Positions 1-8,600 are shown, numbered from the stretch's first letter. The stretch: 64,000 bases of DNA from an uncultured Bacteroidales bacterium (GCA_900317745.1 ONHW01000018.1:1-64000), one strand, 5' to 3'. Notes: generated by a model from the letters alone, not told the origin. Program-made: numbers and translations.

Positions 1-54
1 TGTGGCACAACAACAAAATCGGTCTTATTCCATACTTAGATGTTAAATCGGCTA

Positions 55-62
55 CAAAGATA
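55..62 (-). promoter_or_regulatory. Leftward promoter -7 element
   Basis: CAAAGATA on the plus strand reads TATCTTTG on the minus strand, the Bacteroidetes -7 consensus TAnnTTTG. It points out of the window, so it should serve a gene to the left of position 1. No matching promoter for nqrA is visible in the 119 bases before that gene. Confidence 0.5.
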
Positions 63-119
63 CAACAAATATTTTGAATATACAAATAATATACAACAAT
101 AATAAATAACTAAATTAAC

Positions 120-1388
120 ATGCAACAAATCAAACTGACTCGTGGTTTGGACGTTAAGTTGGACGGCAAGGCAGCACGTGAATGCGGAAGCATCATGCGA
201 CCTGAGGTCTTTCATATCGTTCCCGACCATTTCGCCGGTATCAAGCCTCGATTGCTGGTACATGAAGGCGACAAGGTAAAAGCGGGTAGCCCGCTTTTCC
301 AAGACAAGACGTTTGCCGAGATGCTGTTTACCTCACCAGTCAGCGGTACAGTAAAAGCCATTGTACGTGGCGAGCGCCGCAAGGTGATGAGTATTGACAT
401 TCAGGCAGACGAGACGATGCAGTATGAGGCATTTGACACGAAGCAGGACTTGAAGACTCTGCTGTTGCAGTCGGGATTGTGGGCGCTGATCAAGCAACGT
501 CCGTACGACTGCATCGCTCTGCCGACCAAGACTCCGAAAGCCGTGTTCATCTCCTCGTTCGATTCCGCTCCGCTGGCTCCGGATTATGACTTTGTTCTGC
601 AAGGTCATGACGCCGAGGTGCAGGCAGCCATCACGGCGCTGAGCACGATTGCTCCGGTGTATGTAGGCATCAAAGCCGGCAGCCATGCCCACTGGAAGGA
701 CTGCACGCTCTACAGCGTAGCCGGTCCGCATCCTGCAGGCAACGTAGGTGTACAGATCAACCACGTGGCTCCTATCGCCAAGGGCGAGACGGTCTGGACG
801 GTTAACATCCAGGACCTGCGCCTGATCGGTACGCTGCTGCAGAAAGGCATCGTGGATATGCGCAAGCGCGTGGCTCTAACCGGTCCGCTGGTTCGCGAGC
901 CGAAGTATTACGAAGTGCTGCCGGGAATGTCCGTTAGCACCGTGCTCAAATGTAACATCGAGGTAGGCATCGAGCCGCGCTACATCGCCGGCAACGCGCT
1001 GAGCGGACAGCAGATAACGCTGGACGACAGTATCAGCCTGTACGACAATCAGTTCACCGTTATCGCTCAAGGAACGGAGACCCATGAGTTCATGGGCTGG
1101 ATCATGCCGCCGTTCCTGCGCGAGGGCGAGCAGGACGCACGTCTGAAAGGCGGACGCCGTGCTATCATCGTCAGCGGTGAGTATGAGCGCGTATTCCCGA
1201 TGGACATCTATCCCGAGCACCTGATCAAGGCAATGATTGCCGGTAACCTGGATCGTATGGAAGCCCTTGGCGCCTACGAGGTTGCACCCGAAGACTTCGC
1301 CGTATGCGAGTACGTCTGCACCTCCAAGATGCCGCTGCAGGCTATCGTACGCGCCGCATTGGATAACTTAAAACAGGAGATTGAATAA
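120..1388 (+). CDS. nqrA: Na+-translocating NADH:quinone reductase subunit A
   Basis: This is the cytoplasm-facing subunit A of the membrane complex that oxidises NADH, reduces quinone and exports Na+. At 422 residues it is near the family length. The N-terminus (IKLTRGLDVKLDGKA, then LVHEGDKVKAGSPLF) is the lipoyl-like NqrA fold. The ATG at 120 follows an AT-rich leader without an obvious Shine-Dalgarno, as is usual in Bacteroidetes. The stop TAA shares its last base with the nqrB ATG (TAATG), so the two are translationally coupled. It is the first gene of an intact-order nqrABCDEF operon, which makes the assignment secure. Its promoter was not found in the window. Confidence 0.96.
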   Translation: MQQIKLTRGLDVKLDGKAARECGSIMRPEVFHIVPDHFAGIKPRLLVHEGDKVKAGSPLFQDKTFAEMLFTSPVSGTVKAIVRGERRKVMSIDIQADETMQYEAFDTKQDLKTLLLQSGLWALIKQRPYDCIALPTKTPKAVFISSFDSAPLAPDYDFVLQGHDAEVQAAITALSTIAPVYVGIKAGSHAHWKDCTLYSVAGPHPAGNVGVQINHVAPIAKGETVWTVNIQDLRLIGTLLQKGIVDMRKRVALTGPLVREPKYYEVLPGMSVSTVLKCNIEVGIEPRYIAGNALSGQQITLDDSISLYDNQFTVIAQGTETHEFMGWIMPPFLREGEQDARLKGGRRAIIVSGEYERVFPMDIYPEHLIKAMIAGNLDRMEALGAYEVAPEDFAVCEYVCTSKMPLQAIVRAALDNLKQEIE

Positions 1389-2584
1389 TGTTTGAGGGTC
1401 TATATAAATTGAAAGAGCAACTGCGCCCGAACTTTGAGGAAGGCGGCAAGTTGCATGCGTTCTGGTCGCTGTTCGACGGCTTTGAGAGTTTCCTCTTCAC
1501 GCCGAACACGACAGGCAAGCGCCTTGGCTCGCAGATCCATGCGGGCAACGACTCCAAGCGCACGATGATCTACGTAGTGCTCGCACTCGTTCCGTGTCTG
1601 CTTTTCGGCATGTACAATGTCGGCTATCAGCACCTGTTGGCTACCGGACAACTCATGGGCGGACTGACCGCTGCATTGTTCTGGAAGGCTTTCGGGTTCG
1701 GTCTGCTGGCTGTGCTGCCGTATATCTTGGTTAGTTATATCGTAGGTCTGGGTATAGAGTTCACCGTAGCCCAGTGGAAGCACGAGGAGATTGCCGAGGG
1801 CTTCCTGGTAACCGGTTTCCTTATCCCGCTGATCGTACCAATCAATACTCCGTTGTGGATGGTGGCAGTAGCAACGGCTTTTGCTGTTATCTTTGCCAAG
1901 GAGGTGTTCGGCGGTACGGGTTATAACATCTTCAACGTAGCATTGATCACCCGTGCGTTCCTGTTCTTCGCCTACCCGACTCACATGACGGGCGACAAGG
2001 CGTTCATCCGTACAGGCAGCACCTGGGGCTGGGACGGCGGTCACACATTGGTGGACGGCTTCTCAGGCGCTACACCGCTTACCCAACTGGCTACCGGCAC
2101 ACCGGTGGATCTGAGTTTCTGGGATATGGTCAACGGTCTTGTTCCGGGTTCGGTAGGTGAGACCTGCGTATGGGCCATCCTGATGGGCGCCTGCCTGCTG
2201 CTTGTCACGCGTACGGCTGACTGGCGTATCATGTGCAGCATCATCCTCTCCGGCGCAGTTACGGCTTGGCTGTTCAACCAGTTCGGTGCAGCCGACAATC
2301 TTGCAGCACAGTATCCGTGGTACATGCACCTCGTATCAGGCGGCTTCCTGTTCGGCGCTGTATTCATGGCTACCGATCCTGTTACTGCAGCCCGCACCGA
2401 TTGCGGCAAGTGGTTCTACGGTATACTGATCGGCTTCATGGCAGTTGTTGTACGTGTGCTCAACCCGGGTTATCCCGAGGGCATGATGCTGGCTATCCTG
2501 CTCGGCAACGCTGTAGCACCGCTGATCGACTGGTGTGTTGTTCAAGTAAATATTAACCGTCGCCTCGCGCGAGCTAAAGCATAA
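1388..2584 (+). CDS. nqrB: Na+-translocating NADH:quinone reductase subunit B
   Basis: Integral membrane subunit B of the Na+-NQR complex, 398 residues. It has a soluble N-terminal stretch of about 55 residues and then a series of hydrophobic helices. GFSGATPLT contains Thr229, which matches the threonine that carries covalently bound FMN in characterised NqrB proteins. It follows nqrA with a one-base overlap and precedes nqrC by four bases. Known role of the family: electron transfer through FMN and riboflavin coupled to Na+ movement. Nothing unusual was seen in the sequence. Confidence 0.96.
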   Translation: MFEGLYKLKEQLRPNFEEGGKLHAFWSLFDGFESFLFTPNTTGKRLGSQIHAGNDSKRTMIYVVLALVPCLLFGMYNVGYQHLLATGQLMGGLTAALFWKAFGFGLLAVLPYILVSYIVGLGIEFTVAQWKHEEIAEGFLVTGFLIPLIVPINTPLWMVAVATAFAVIFAKEVFGGTGYNIFNVALITRAFLFFAYPTHMTGDKAFIRTGSTWGWDGGHTLVDGFSGATPLTQLATGTPVDLSFWDMVNGLVPGSVGETCVWAILMGACLLLVTRTADWRIMCSIILSGAVTAWLFNQFGAADNLAAQYPWYMHLVSGGFLFGAVFMATDPVTAARTDCGKWFYGILIGFMAVVVRVLNPGYPEGMMLAILLGNAVAPLIDWCVVQVNINRRLARAKA

Positions 2585-2588
2585 CGAT

Positions 2589-3326
2589 ATGAACACGAAT
2601 AGCAATACCTATACGATTGTATATGCTACGGTAGTAGTGATTATCGTAGCTGTAATGCTGGCTTTGGTTAGCCAGTTGCTCGGCCCGCGTCAGCAGGCGA
2701 ACGTACGCCTTGACCAACAAAAGCAGATTCTGGGCGCATTGAAGCAGGACTTCTCTGCATGCGATCCCGCTGAGTTGTACGACTCGCTGGTTAAGGATAC
2801 CTTGGATGTCAATAATCATCCCGTGTATGTAGCCGAGATTGAGGGGCAGACCAAGTTTGTGCTCAAGCTCAAAGGTGCCGGTCTGTGGGGCGGCATCGGC
2901 GGTTACCTCGCGCTGGATCAAGACAAGAACACGATCTACGGCGTTAACTTCAATCACGAGAGCGAGACTCCGGGTTTGGGTGCTATGATTGTAGAAAAGC
3001 CTTTCCGTCAGCAGTTTGAGGGTAAGCACATCCGCAATGCGGAAGGTGAGATTGTCAGCGTGGCTGTACTCAAAGCCGGCACAACGGCTGAAGGTCAGGA
3101 GCAGGTAGATGCCCTGTCGGGCGCTACTATCACCTCCACCGGTGTAAGCGACATGCTCAAGGCCAACCTGGGCGAGTATGCCGAATTTCTGAATGTTAAA
3201 TCGTGTTGTGGCAAGTGCTGCAAGAAGCAGGCTGAAGGCTGCTGCCAAGCCCAAGAGGGTTGTACAGAGAATGCCGATAAAGCTGAGTGCGCACAAACTA
3301 ACGACACACAAATAGTAAACGAATAA
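2589..3326 (+). CDS. nqrC: Na+-translocating NADH:quinone reductase subunit C with Cys-rich tail
   Basis: Subunit C of Na+-NQR, 245 residues: one N-terminal membrane helix (about residues 8-31) followed by an extracytoplasmic FMN-binding domain. LSGATITSTG holds Thr180, equivalent to the flavinylated threonine of the family. After the normal domain end near residue 203 there is an added tail with eight cysteines (C206, C207, C210, C211, C218, C219, C225, C234) among Lys, Gln and Glu, ending TNDTQIVNE. That tail is not part of the standard NqrC fold as I know it and would lie on the outer face of the membrane. Flavinylation needs an ApbE enzyme, which is not in this window. Confidence 0.95.
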   Translation: MNTNSNTYTIVYATVVVIIVAVMLALVSQLLGPRQQANVRLDQQKQILGALKQDFSACDPAELYDSLVKDTLDVNNHPVYVAEIEGQTKFVLKLKGAGLWGGIGGYLALDQDKNTIYGVNFNHESETPGLGAMIVEKPFRQQFEGKHIRNAEGEIVSVAVLKAGTTAEGQEQVDALSGATITSTGVSDMLKANLGEYAEFLNVKSCCGKCCKKQAEGCCQAQEGCTENADKAECAQTNDTQIVNE

Positions 3327-3327
3327 C

Positions 3328-3957
3328 ATGGCACTTTCACAGAAAACGAAAGAGACCCTGCTGGGTCCGTTGAATGCCAACAACCCTGTCGTTGTACAGG
3401 TGTTGGGTATATGTTCGGCGCTCGCCGTGACCGTTCAGCTCAAGCCCGCACTGGTGATGGGCGTGGCTGTAACGATTATCGTGGCTATGTCGAACGTTAT
3501 TATCTCGTTGCTCAGAAATACGATTCCTATGCGAATCCGTATCATCGTGCAACTGGTAGTCGTAGCCGCGCTGGTTACGCTCGTTAGCGAGGTGCTCAAG
3601 GCGTTCGCTTACGATGTGGCTATGCAGCTGTCGGTTTATATCGGTTTGATCATCACGAACTGTATCCTGATGGGTCGTCTGGAGGCTTTTGCCATGACGA
3701 ACAAACCATGGGATTCGTTCCTCGACGGCCTGGGCAACGGTTTGGGTTACGCGTGGATTCTGATTGCTGTAGCTTTTGTACGTGAGTTGTTCGGCGCAGG
3801 CACACTGCTCGGCTTCCGGATCATTCCCGAGAGCTGGTATGTTGCCAACGGCGGCTTCTACGAGAACTGCGGCATGATGATGATGCCTGCTATGGCATTG
3901 ATCCTCGTTGGTTGTATCATCTGGGCACATCGCTCGATAAATAAGGAGGAGAAGTAA
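3328..3957 (+). CDS. nqrD: Na+-translocating NADH:quinone reductase subunit D
   Basis: Membrane subunit D of Na+-NQR, 209 residues, almost entirely hydrophobic helices. It belongs to the NqrD/RnfE family; the segments [20 protein letters not shown] and [14 protein letters not shown] are family hallmarks. It starts two bases after the nqrC stop. Together with NqrE it forms the pseudo-symmetric pair that holds the intramembrane iron centre and helps form the ion path. The family conserves a Cys in this region (TNCILMGR here). Confidence 0.96.
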   Translation: MALSQKTKETLLGPLNANNPVVVQVLGICSALAVTVQLKPALVMGVAVTIIVAMSNVIISLLRNTIPMRIRIIVQLVVVAALVTLVSEVLKAFAYDVAMQLSVYIGLIITNCILMGRLEAFAMTNKPWDSFLDGLGNGLGYAWILIAVAFVRELFGAGTLLGFRIIPESWYVANGGFYENCGMMMMPAMALILVGCIIWAHRSINKEEK

Positions 3958-3958
3958 T

Positions 3959-4567
3959 ATGGAACATGCATTGAGTCTCTTTGTCCGCTCGATTTTTGCG
4001 GACAACATGATTTTCGCATTCTTCCTTGGAATGTGTTCATATCTGGCTGTTAGTAAGACGGTGAAGACCAGTCTTGGTCTGGGCGTGGCAGTTACGTTCG
4101 TGCTGCTCATCACCCTGCCTGTCAACTATCTGCTGCAGATATATGTGCTCAACCCGCTGAATCTCGGATACCTGTCGTTCATCCTGTTCATCGCCGTTAT
4201 TGCGGCTATCGTGCAGATTGTCGAGATGGTTGTTGAGAAGTTCAGTCCGTCGCTCTATGCGAGTCTGGGTATCTTCCTGCCGCTGATTGCCGTGAACTGC
4301 GCCATCATGGGCGGTTCGCTGTTCATGCAGCAGCGTATTCTGCTCGATCCGGAGAACGCCAAGGCTATCGCCAATATCGGTGACGCCTTTGCCTACGCTC
4401 TCGGTTCGGGTCTGGGATGGCTGGTAGCTATCTGCTGCCTTGCCGGTATTCGTGAGAAAATGGAGTATAACGATGTACCCAAGCCCTTGCAGGGTCTCGG
4501 CATCACGTTCATCGTGGTCGGACTGATGGCTATGGCGTTCATGTGCTTCAGCGGTCTTAACATCTAA
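3959..4567 (+). CDS. nqrE: Na+-translocating NADH:quinone reductase subunit E
   Basis: Membrane subunit E of Na+-NQR, 202 residues, the NqrE/RnfA-family partner of Nqr[13 protein letters not shown] and [13 protein letters not shown] carry the conserved cysteines that ligate the intramembrane iron centre in the known complex. It follows nqrD by one base and is preceded by a good ribosome binding site (AAGGAGGAG inside the end of nqrD). NqrE proteins are normally about 200 residues, so this copy is full length. Confidence 0.96.
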   Translation: MEHALSLFVRSIFADNMIFAFFLGMCSYLAVSKTVKTSLGLGVAVTFVLLITLPVNYLLQIYVLNPLNLGYLSFILFIAVIAAIVQIVEMVVEKFSPSLYASLGIFLPLIAVNCAIMGGSLFMQQRILLDPENAKAIANIGDAFAYALGSGLGWLVAICCLAGIREKMEYNDVPKPLQGLGITFIVVGLMAMAFMCFSGLNI

Positions 4568-4582
4568 TAGGAGGACAATACT

Positions 4583-5847
4583 ATGAATATGACAGCAATT
4601 CTTTATGCAGTAGGAGTATTCCTTGCGGTTATTCTCCTTTTAGTAGTTATCCTTCTTGTGGCTAAGAAATATCTTGTCGCAAGTGGAGATGTCAAGGTCA
4701 CCATCAACGGCGACAAGGTGTACAATATCCCCTCCGGTGGCACGCTCCTCGCCTCACTCGGCGAAGCCGGTGTGCACCTGCCTTCCGCTTGCGGCGGCAA
4801 GGGCTCGTGCGGACAATGCAAGTGCCAAGTCCTCGAGGGCGGCGGCGAGATCCTTCCCACCGAGACCGTTCACTTCTCGCGCAAACAGCAGAAAGACCAC
4901 TGGCGCCTCGGATGCCAGGTTAAGGTCAAGAACGATCTCCAGCTCAAGATGGACGAGTCCGTGCTCGGCGTCAAGGAATGGGAGTGCGAGGTTATCTCCA
5001 ACAAGAACGTCGCTACGTTCATCAAGGAGTTCAAGGTGCAACTCCCTCCGGGAGAGCACATGGACTTCGAACCGGGCTCCCCGAGTACGATATCGATTAC
5101 AACCGCGACATGGACAAATCCCTCATCGGCGACCTCTACTTGCCGTCATGGGAGCGTTTCGGACTCTTCAAACTCAAACAGAAGAACACCGAAGCCACTA
5201 TCCGTGCCTACTCTATGGCTAACTACCCCGACGAGGGCGATATCATCACACTTACCGTACGTATCGCTACGCCGCCGTTCAAACCCAAGGACCAGTGCCC
5301 CAACGGACCCGAGTTCATGGATGTGCCGTGCGGTATAGCATCCACGTACATCTTCTCACTCAAGCCGGGTGACAAGGTGATGATGTCCGGTCCTTACGGT
5401 GAGTTCCATCCTGTATATGACAGCAAGAAGGAGATGATCTGGGTTGGTGGTGGTGCCGGTATGGCTCCGCTGCGTGCACAGATTATGCACATGCTCAAGA
5501 CACGTAACTGCCGCGACCGCGAGATGCACTACTTCTATGGTGCACGTGGTATTGATGAGGTCTTCTTCCTCGACGATTTCCTTGAGTTGGAGAAGGAGTT
5601 CCCGAACTTCCATTTCCACCTCGCTTTGGACCGTCCCGACCCGAAGGCAGACGCTCTTGGTGTCAAATACACCCCGGGCTTCATTGCTCCTGTCATGGGC
5701 GACACCTACCTCAAGCAGCATGACGCTCCCGAGGACATCGAGTATTACCTCTGCGGTCCTCCGATGATGGCTAAGACGGTTCTTGACCTGCTCCACTCCC
5801 TCGGCGTGGAAGATCAGGATATCCGCTTCGATAATTTTGGTGGTTAA
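4583..5847 (+). pseudogene. nqrF: nqrF, broken by an internal deletion and frameshift
   Basis: Subunit F is the NADH- and FAD-binding entry point of Na+-NQR. The first part reads from the ATG at 4583 (TAGGAGG at 4568-4574 is a strong ribosome site): an N-terminal helix, a 2Fe-2S ferredoxin domain (SACGGKGSCGQCKCQV, later RLGCQV) and the start of the FAD domain up to DFEPGS near 5080. From there that frame runs into unrelated peptide and stops at 5338. The rest of NqrF (PEYDIDYNRDMDKSLIGDLY to the terminal RFDNFGG, 5847) lies in the next frame, with the FAD motif RAYSMANYP and the NADH motif GGGAGMAPLRAQI intact. About six residues between GS and PEYDIDY are absent, so roughly 19 bases seem to be missing. 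Both halves are otherwise well preserved, so this is either a recent mutation or a sequence error. Confidence 0.9.
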
Positions 5848-5862
5848 TCCGAAGAATCTAAA

Positions 5863-5900
5863 CAATAAGAGAGATGCTCGCAAGGGTGTCTCTTTTATTG
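5863..5900 (+). terminator. Possible nqr operon terminator
   Basis: CAATAAGAGA at 5863-5872 can pair with TCTCTTTTATTG at 5889-5900, with a small bulge, 16 bases after the nqrF stop. The stem is moderate and is not followed by a clean T-run, so this is only probable. Confidence 0.45.
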
Positions 5901-5920
5901 TGTTGTTCTGTTCATATAGT

Positions 5921-5965
5921 ACGGATTTTACAGATATTACGGAATTTACGGATTTTAGGATATTT
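5921..5965. repeat. 9-base degenerate tandem repeat
   Basis: Five units of nine bases in register: ACGGATTTT, ACAGATATT, ACGGAATTT, ACGGATTTT, AGGATATTT. It lies just beyond the possible nqr terminator. No function is evident. Confidence 0.75.
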
Positions 5966-6107
5966 TTGTTCATCGGCATCTGTCTTTATTCTCCCGGCAC
6001 ATGATGCCGGCATACGTTTTCCCTTTCGGTGCATATTTGCAACCATTGTCAGTCTTATACTTCCGGGCTGGTCTCAGTTCATAATGCACCGTTTGTCGAA
6101 TGCGCCT

Positions 6108-6140
6108 CGCGACCATCTCGCGACCATCGCGTACATCACG
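6108..6140. repeat. 11-base degenerate tandem repeat, copy 1
   Basis: Three 11-base units in register: CGCGACCATCT, CGCGACCATCG, CGTACATCACG. The same kind of array, with the same period and a related CG..ACCATC core, occurs at 58474-58540, and a cousin occurs at 41506-41549. Confidence 0.7.
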
Positions 6141-6167
6141 CTTATGTGTGTGTTATTCTTTGTAGGG

Positions 6168-6204
6168 TCCCCGACGAGCGCTAACGTAGTGCACTCGGTG
6201 GGGA
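6168..6204. other. GC-rich imperfect hairpin
   Basis: TCCCC at 6168-6172 pairs with GGGGA at 6200-6204, and CGAG at 6175-6178 pairs with CTCG at 6194-6197, with two further possible G-C pairs inside. It stands out in base composition from the AT-rich DNA that follows. It could be a structured RNA, a recombination site or chance. Confidence 0.4.
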
Positions 6205-6418
6205 GAGCGGAGGTATCGGTCGCTTTTATGACGTGTGCGTCATCTGTGCGACCCGATTACCGAACGCGACTGCAAAAATACTATGAAGAACTTGTGCTTT
6301 CCAAATTTTTTCGCAACTTTTTTCATTTTTTTTGCACTTTTTCTTTTCGTCCCGTCACGATTTCCCTTTCGGCGATATATTTACCGCCTTCATCCATGTG
6401 GCAATCCACCAACAAAAG

Positions 6419-6548
6419 GTAACAAAGTAACAAAGTAACACATCCGTGTAGCTTGGATTTTTCCTCATTATATTATTATATATTATATATAATATATAAT
6501 GCCATTTTTATCAACCTACATTTTTATGTTACTTTGTTACTTTGTTAC
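6419..6548. repeat. 22-base inverted repeat nested around a 26-base AT palindrome
   Basis: The arm at 6419-6440 is built of GTAACAAA units (about 2.75 copies). Its exact reverse complement lies at 6527-6548. Between them, 6475-6500 is a perfect 26-base palindrome made only of A and T. The centres of the two structures are only about four bases apart, so the whole 130 bases could extrude as one cruciform. It lies directly beyond the 3' end of the gene remnant at 6561-6800. Confidence 0.85.
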
Positions 6549-6560
6549 TTTTTTTCGATG

Positions 6561-6800
6561 CTACATCAGTCGTTTCCAGTGCCCCTCGCCTGCCTTGTCT
6601 ATGCGCCTGTTCTTACGCCATCGACTCAGCAGCATCTTCACCGAGGCACTCAACACGCTCTGTCCTTTCCGTGCCCGCAGTTTGATCAGGTCGCCCGTAC
6701 TGAATTCCTCCAGGAGCAGTGCGAGCAGCGAACCGGCAGCAAAGGATTTATATATGAATTTAGCAAAAAGTATGCGCGGAGGTAAGTCAGAGCATGATTT
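6561..6800 (-). pseudogene. C-terminal remnant of an unrecognised protein
   Basis: Reading leftward, a frame with the codon use of the neighbouring genes gives peptide such as PRILFAKFIYKSFAAGSLL, then LLLEEFSTGDLIKLRARKG and SRWRKNRRIDKAGEGHWKRL, ending at TAG (6561-6563). The pattern of a helix, a polar turn and a basic end followed by W-K-R resembles a C-terminal winged-helix segment. No start codon or upstream domain remains: the frame enters the promoter region of the transporter. I infer the 3' end of a lost gene, possibly from a mobile or replication-type element because of the adjoining inverted repeat. The family is not identified. Confidence 0.4.
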
Positions 6801-6811
6801 ATGAGAAAAAA

Positions 6812-6843
6812 TTTGCTTTTCCGTGAAAATTTATGTACCTTTG
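6812..6843 (+). promoter_or_regulatory. Promoter of the AspT/YidE-type transporter
   Basis: TTTG at 6812-6815 and TACCTTTG at 6836-6843 are separated by 20 bases, the Bacteroidetes -33/-7 pattern. The predicted transcript would begin near 6850 and give a leader of about 60 bases before the ATG at 6909. Confidence 0.75.
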
Positions 6844-6908
6844 CAACGATTACTGACAAGGCAAGAAACAATCCTTGTCTGTAACAAACAAAAAACGAAC
6901 AAAAGACT

Positions 6909-8570
6909 ATGAACTGGTTAGAAAACCTATTTTTCGGAACAGGTATCGCCCACTCTATCTTCGCGCTGTGCATGGTGATAGGCTGCGGTATATTCCTGAG
7001 CCATAAACTGAAGTTCAAAGGTATCACGCTTGGCATAACGTGGATTCTGTTCTGCGGCATTGCCTTCTCGCATTTCGGTATGCGTCTGGACCCGCTGGTT
7101 GAGGCGTTCGCCAAAGATCTGGGACTGATACTGTTTGTGTATTCGATTGGTCTGCAAGTCGGTCCGAGTTTCTTCTCGTCGTTCGGCAAGCAGAGTCTGA
7201 AGATGAACCTGATGGCCGCCACGATCGTGCTGTTAGGTTGCGCAACGGCGTACATCATCCATCTGACGTCGGGCGTAGATATAGCCACGATGGTCGGCGT
7301 GCTGTCCGGTGCGGTAACGAACACTCCGGGACTGGGTGCAGCCGAGCAGGCGTACATGGATATACGCGGCATGAGCAACCCGAACATCGCAGCCGGCTAC
7401 GCTATGGCTTATCCGTTGGGCGTGGTAGGTATCATCCTGTCACTGATGGTTTTCAAGTGGATCTTCCGTATGTCGCTGGACAAAGAGGAGGAGAAAGTGA
7501 ACGCCACCAAGAAACAGCAGGACGAGATAGAACATATCGACATCCGTCTGACTAACCCGCAGGTGGACGGCGTGCGTATATCGGAGTTGGGGCAGTACTG
7601 CAACGTGCACTTCATCGTATCACGCCTGGTGCATCCCAACGGCACGGACATGGTAGCCGATGGCAACAGTGTGCTTCACTCGGGCGACATGATACGTGTG
7701 GTAGTGGACAAGCGTTACAAGAAAAACATCATGCTGCTGGGCGAGCAGACTAAACTTGACGACCAACTGGAGGCTCCGCGCTCACTCATATCACGGCACA
7801 TCGTGGTTACCAAACCCGAACTGAACGGCAAGCGCATAGGCGACCTGCATGTGCGTGAGACGTACCGCGTGTCGATCACACGTATACGCCGCGCCGGTGT
7901 GGATCTGCTGGCTACGCACGACCTGATACTGCAACTCGGTGACCGACTGACCGTTGTGGGCGAGGAGAGCGTGATGCCGAAAGTAGAAAAGTTGCTGGGT
8001 AACTCCGCAAAGAAACTGGATGCGCCGAACCTGATATCGCTGTTCTTCGGTATCGTATTAGGTATAGGCTTGGGCAGCATACCGTTCAGTCTGCCGGGAT
8101 TGTCCCAACCGTTCAAGTTAGGTTTGGCAGGCGGCACGCTGATTGTGGCTATCCTGCTGTCGTACTTCGGACCAAAATACAAAGTGATCACGTTCACCAC
8201 CACCAGCGCCAACCTGATGATTCGTGAGATAGGCATCAGTCTGTTCCTCGCAGCAGTAGGATTGGGTGCAGGCAAGGACTTTGTAGCCACCCTGCTCAAC
8301 GGCGGTTATGTTTGGATTGGTTACGGCGTGCTGATTACGGTTATTCCGCTGCTGATAGTGGGTGTGCTCTCACGTTTGTGGCTCAAGCTTGACTACTTCT
8401 CGCTGATGGGACTGATAGCCGGTTCAACCACCGATCCTCCTGCACTGGCATACGCCACCTCGCAGAGCAGCCAGAACGACAACGCGGCGGTTGCCTACTC
8501 GACCGTGTATCCGCTCACAATGTTCCTGCGCGTACTGACGGCACAGATCATGATCATGGTGCTGCTGTAG
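6909..8570 (+). CDS. AspT/YidE-family transporter with two RCK_C domains
   Basis: A 553-residue membrane protein with the duplicated AspT/YidE arrangement: about five helices, two cytoplasmic TrkA-C (RCK_C) domains (about residues 205-375, around GVRISELGQYCNVHF and GKRIGDLHVRETYRV), then a second helical half. SGAVTNTPGLGAAEQAY in the first half and GLIAGSTTDPPALAYA in the second are the matching re-entrant motifs of the family. Relatives include the aspartate:alanine exchanger AspT and the uncharacterised YidE/YbjL proteins; the substrate here cannot be told. It is a single gene with its own promoter and ends at a bidirectional terminator. Confidence 0.88.
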   Translation: MNWLENLFFGTGIAHSIFALCMVIGCGIFLSHKLKFKGITLGITWILFCGIAFSHFGMRLDPLVEAFAKDLGLILFVYSIGLQVGPSFFSSFGKQSLKMNLMAATIVLLGCATAYIIHLTSGVDIATMVGVLSGAVTNTPGLGAAEQAYMDIRGMSNPNIAAGYAMAYPLGVVGIILSLMVFKWIFRMSLDKEEEKVNATKKQQDEIEHIDIRLTNPQVDGVRISELGQYCNVHFIVSRLVHPNGTDMVADGNSVLHSGDMIRVVVDKRYKKNIMLLGEQTKLDDQLEAPRSLISRHIVVTKPELNGKRIGDLHVRETYRVSITRIRRAGVDLLATHDLILQLGDRLTVVGEESVMPKVEKLLGNSAKKLDAPNLISLFFGIVLGIGLGSIPFSLPGLSQPFKLGLAGGTLIVAILLSYFGPKYKVITFTTTSANLMIREIGISLFLAAVGLGAGKDFVATLLNGGYVWIGYGVLITVIPLLIVGVLSRLWLKLDYFSLMGLIAGSTTDPPALAYATSQSSQNDNAAVAYSTVYPLTMFLRVLTAQIMIMVLL

Positions 8571-8575
8571 GACAT

Positions 8576-8600
8576 CCCCCGACCCCTTCTCAGAAGGGGA
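8576..8600. repeat. REP-like palindromic repeat, copy 1
   Basis: After CCCCCGA, CCCCTTCT (8583-8590) and AGAAGGGG (8592-8599) form a perfect 8-base stem around a single C. It starts six bases after the transporter stop. The same design, CCCCCTAA or CCCCCTGG then CCCCCTCT-C-AGAGGGGG, recurs at 17108-17138 and 17568-17598. Confidence 0.75.

Larger units (their letters stand above)
5848..6908. other. Repeat-rich intergenic region (1.06 kb)
   Basis: This gap between nqrF and the transporter gene holds no convincing intact gene. In order it contains a possible nqr terminator, a 9-base tandem repeat (5921-5965), an 11-base tandem repeat (6108-6140), a GC-rich hairpin (6168-6204), a T-rich stretch near 6306-6360, a 22-base inverted repeat around an AT palindrome (6419-6548), a minus-strand gene remnant (6561-6800) and the transporter promoter (6812-6843). 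Open frames such as 5874-6422 lack family resemblance and run through the repeats. Confidence 0.7.

Noticed and set aside
3337..4125. Antisense frame of 262 residues opposite nqrD/nqrE
   Set aside because: It is opposite two well-conserved membrane genes, and its His/Asn-rich translation is typical of the complement of Val/Ile codons.
4583..5338. Programmed -1 frameshift in nqrF
   Set aside because: A simple slip would restore the frame but not the roughly six missing FAD-domain residues, and there is no slippery heptamer at the junction.
5921..5965. CRISPR array from repeated units in the gaps (also at 8610-8672 and 58474-58540)
   Set aside because: Units are 7-11 bases, directly adjacent and degenerate, with no spacers and no cas genes.
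5874..6422. 182-residue open frame in the long gap after nqrF
   Set aside because: It runs through the 9-base and 11-base repeats and the T-rich stretch, has no family resemblance and no ribosome site, and its composition shifts along its length.
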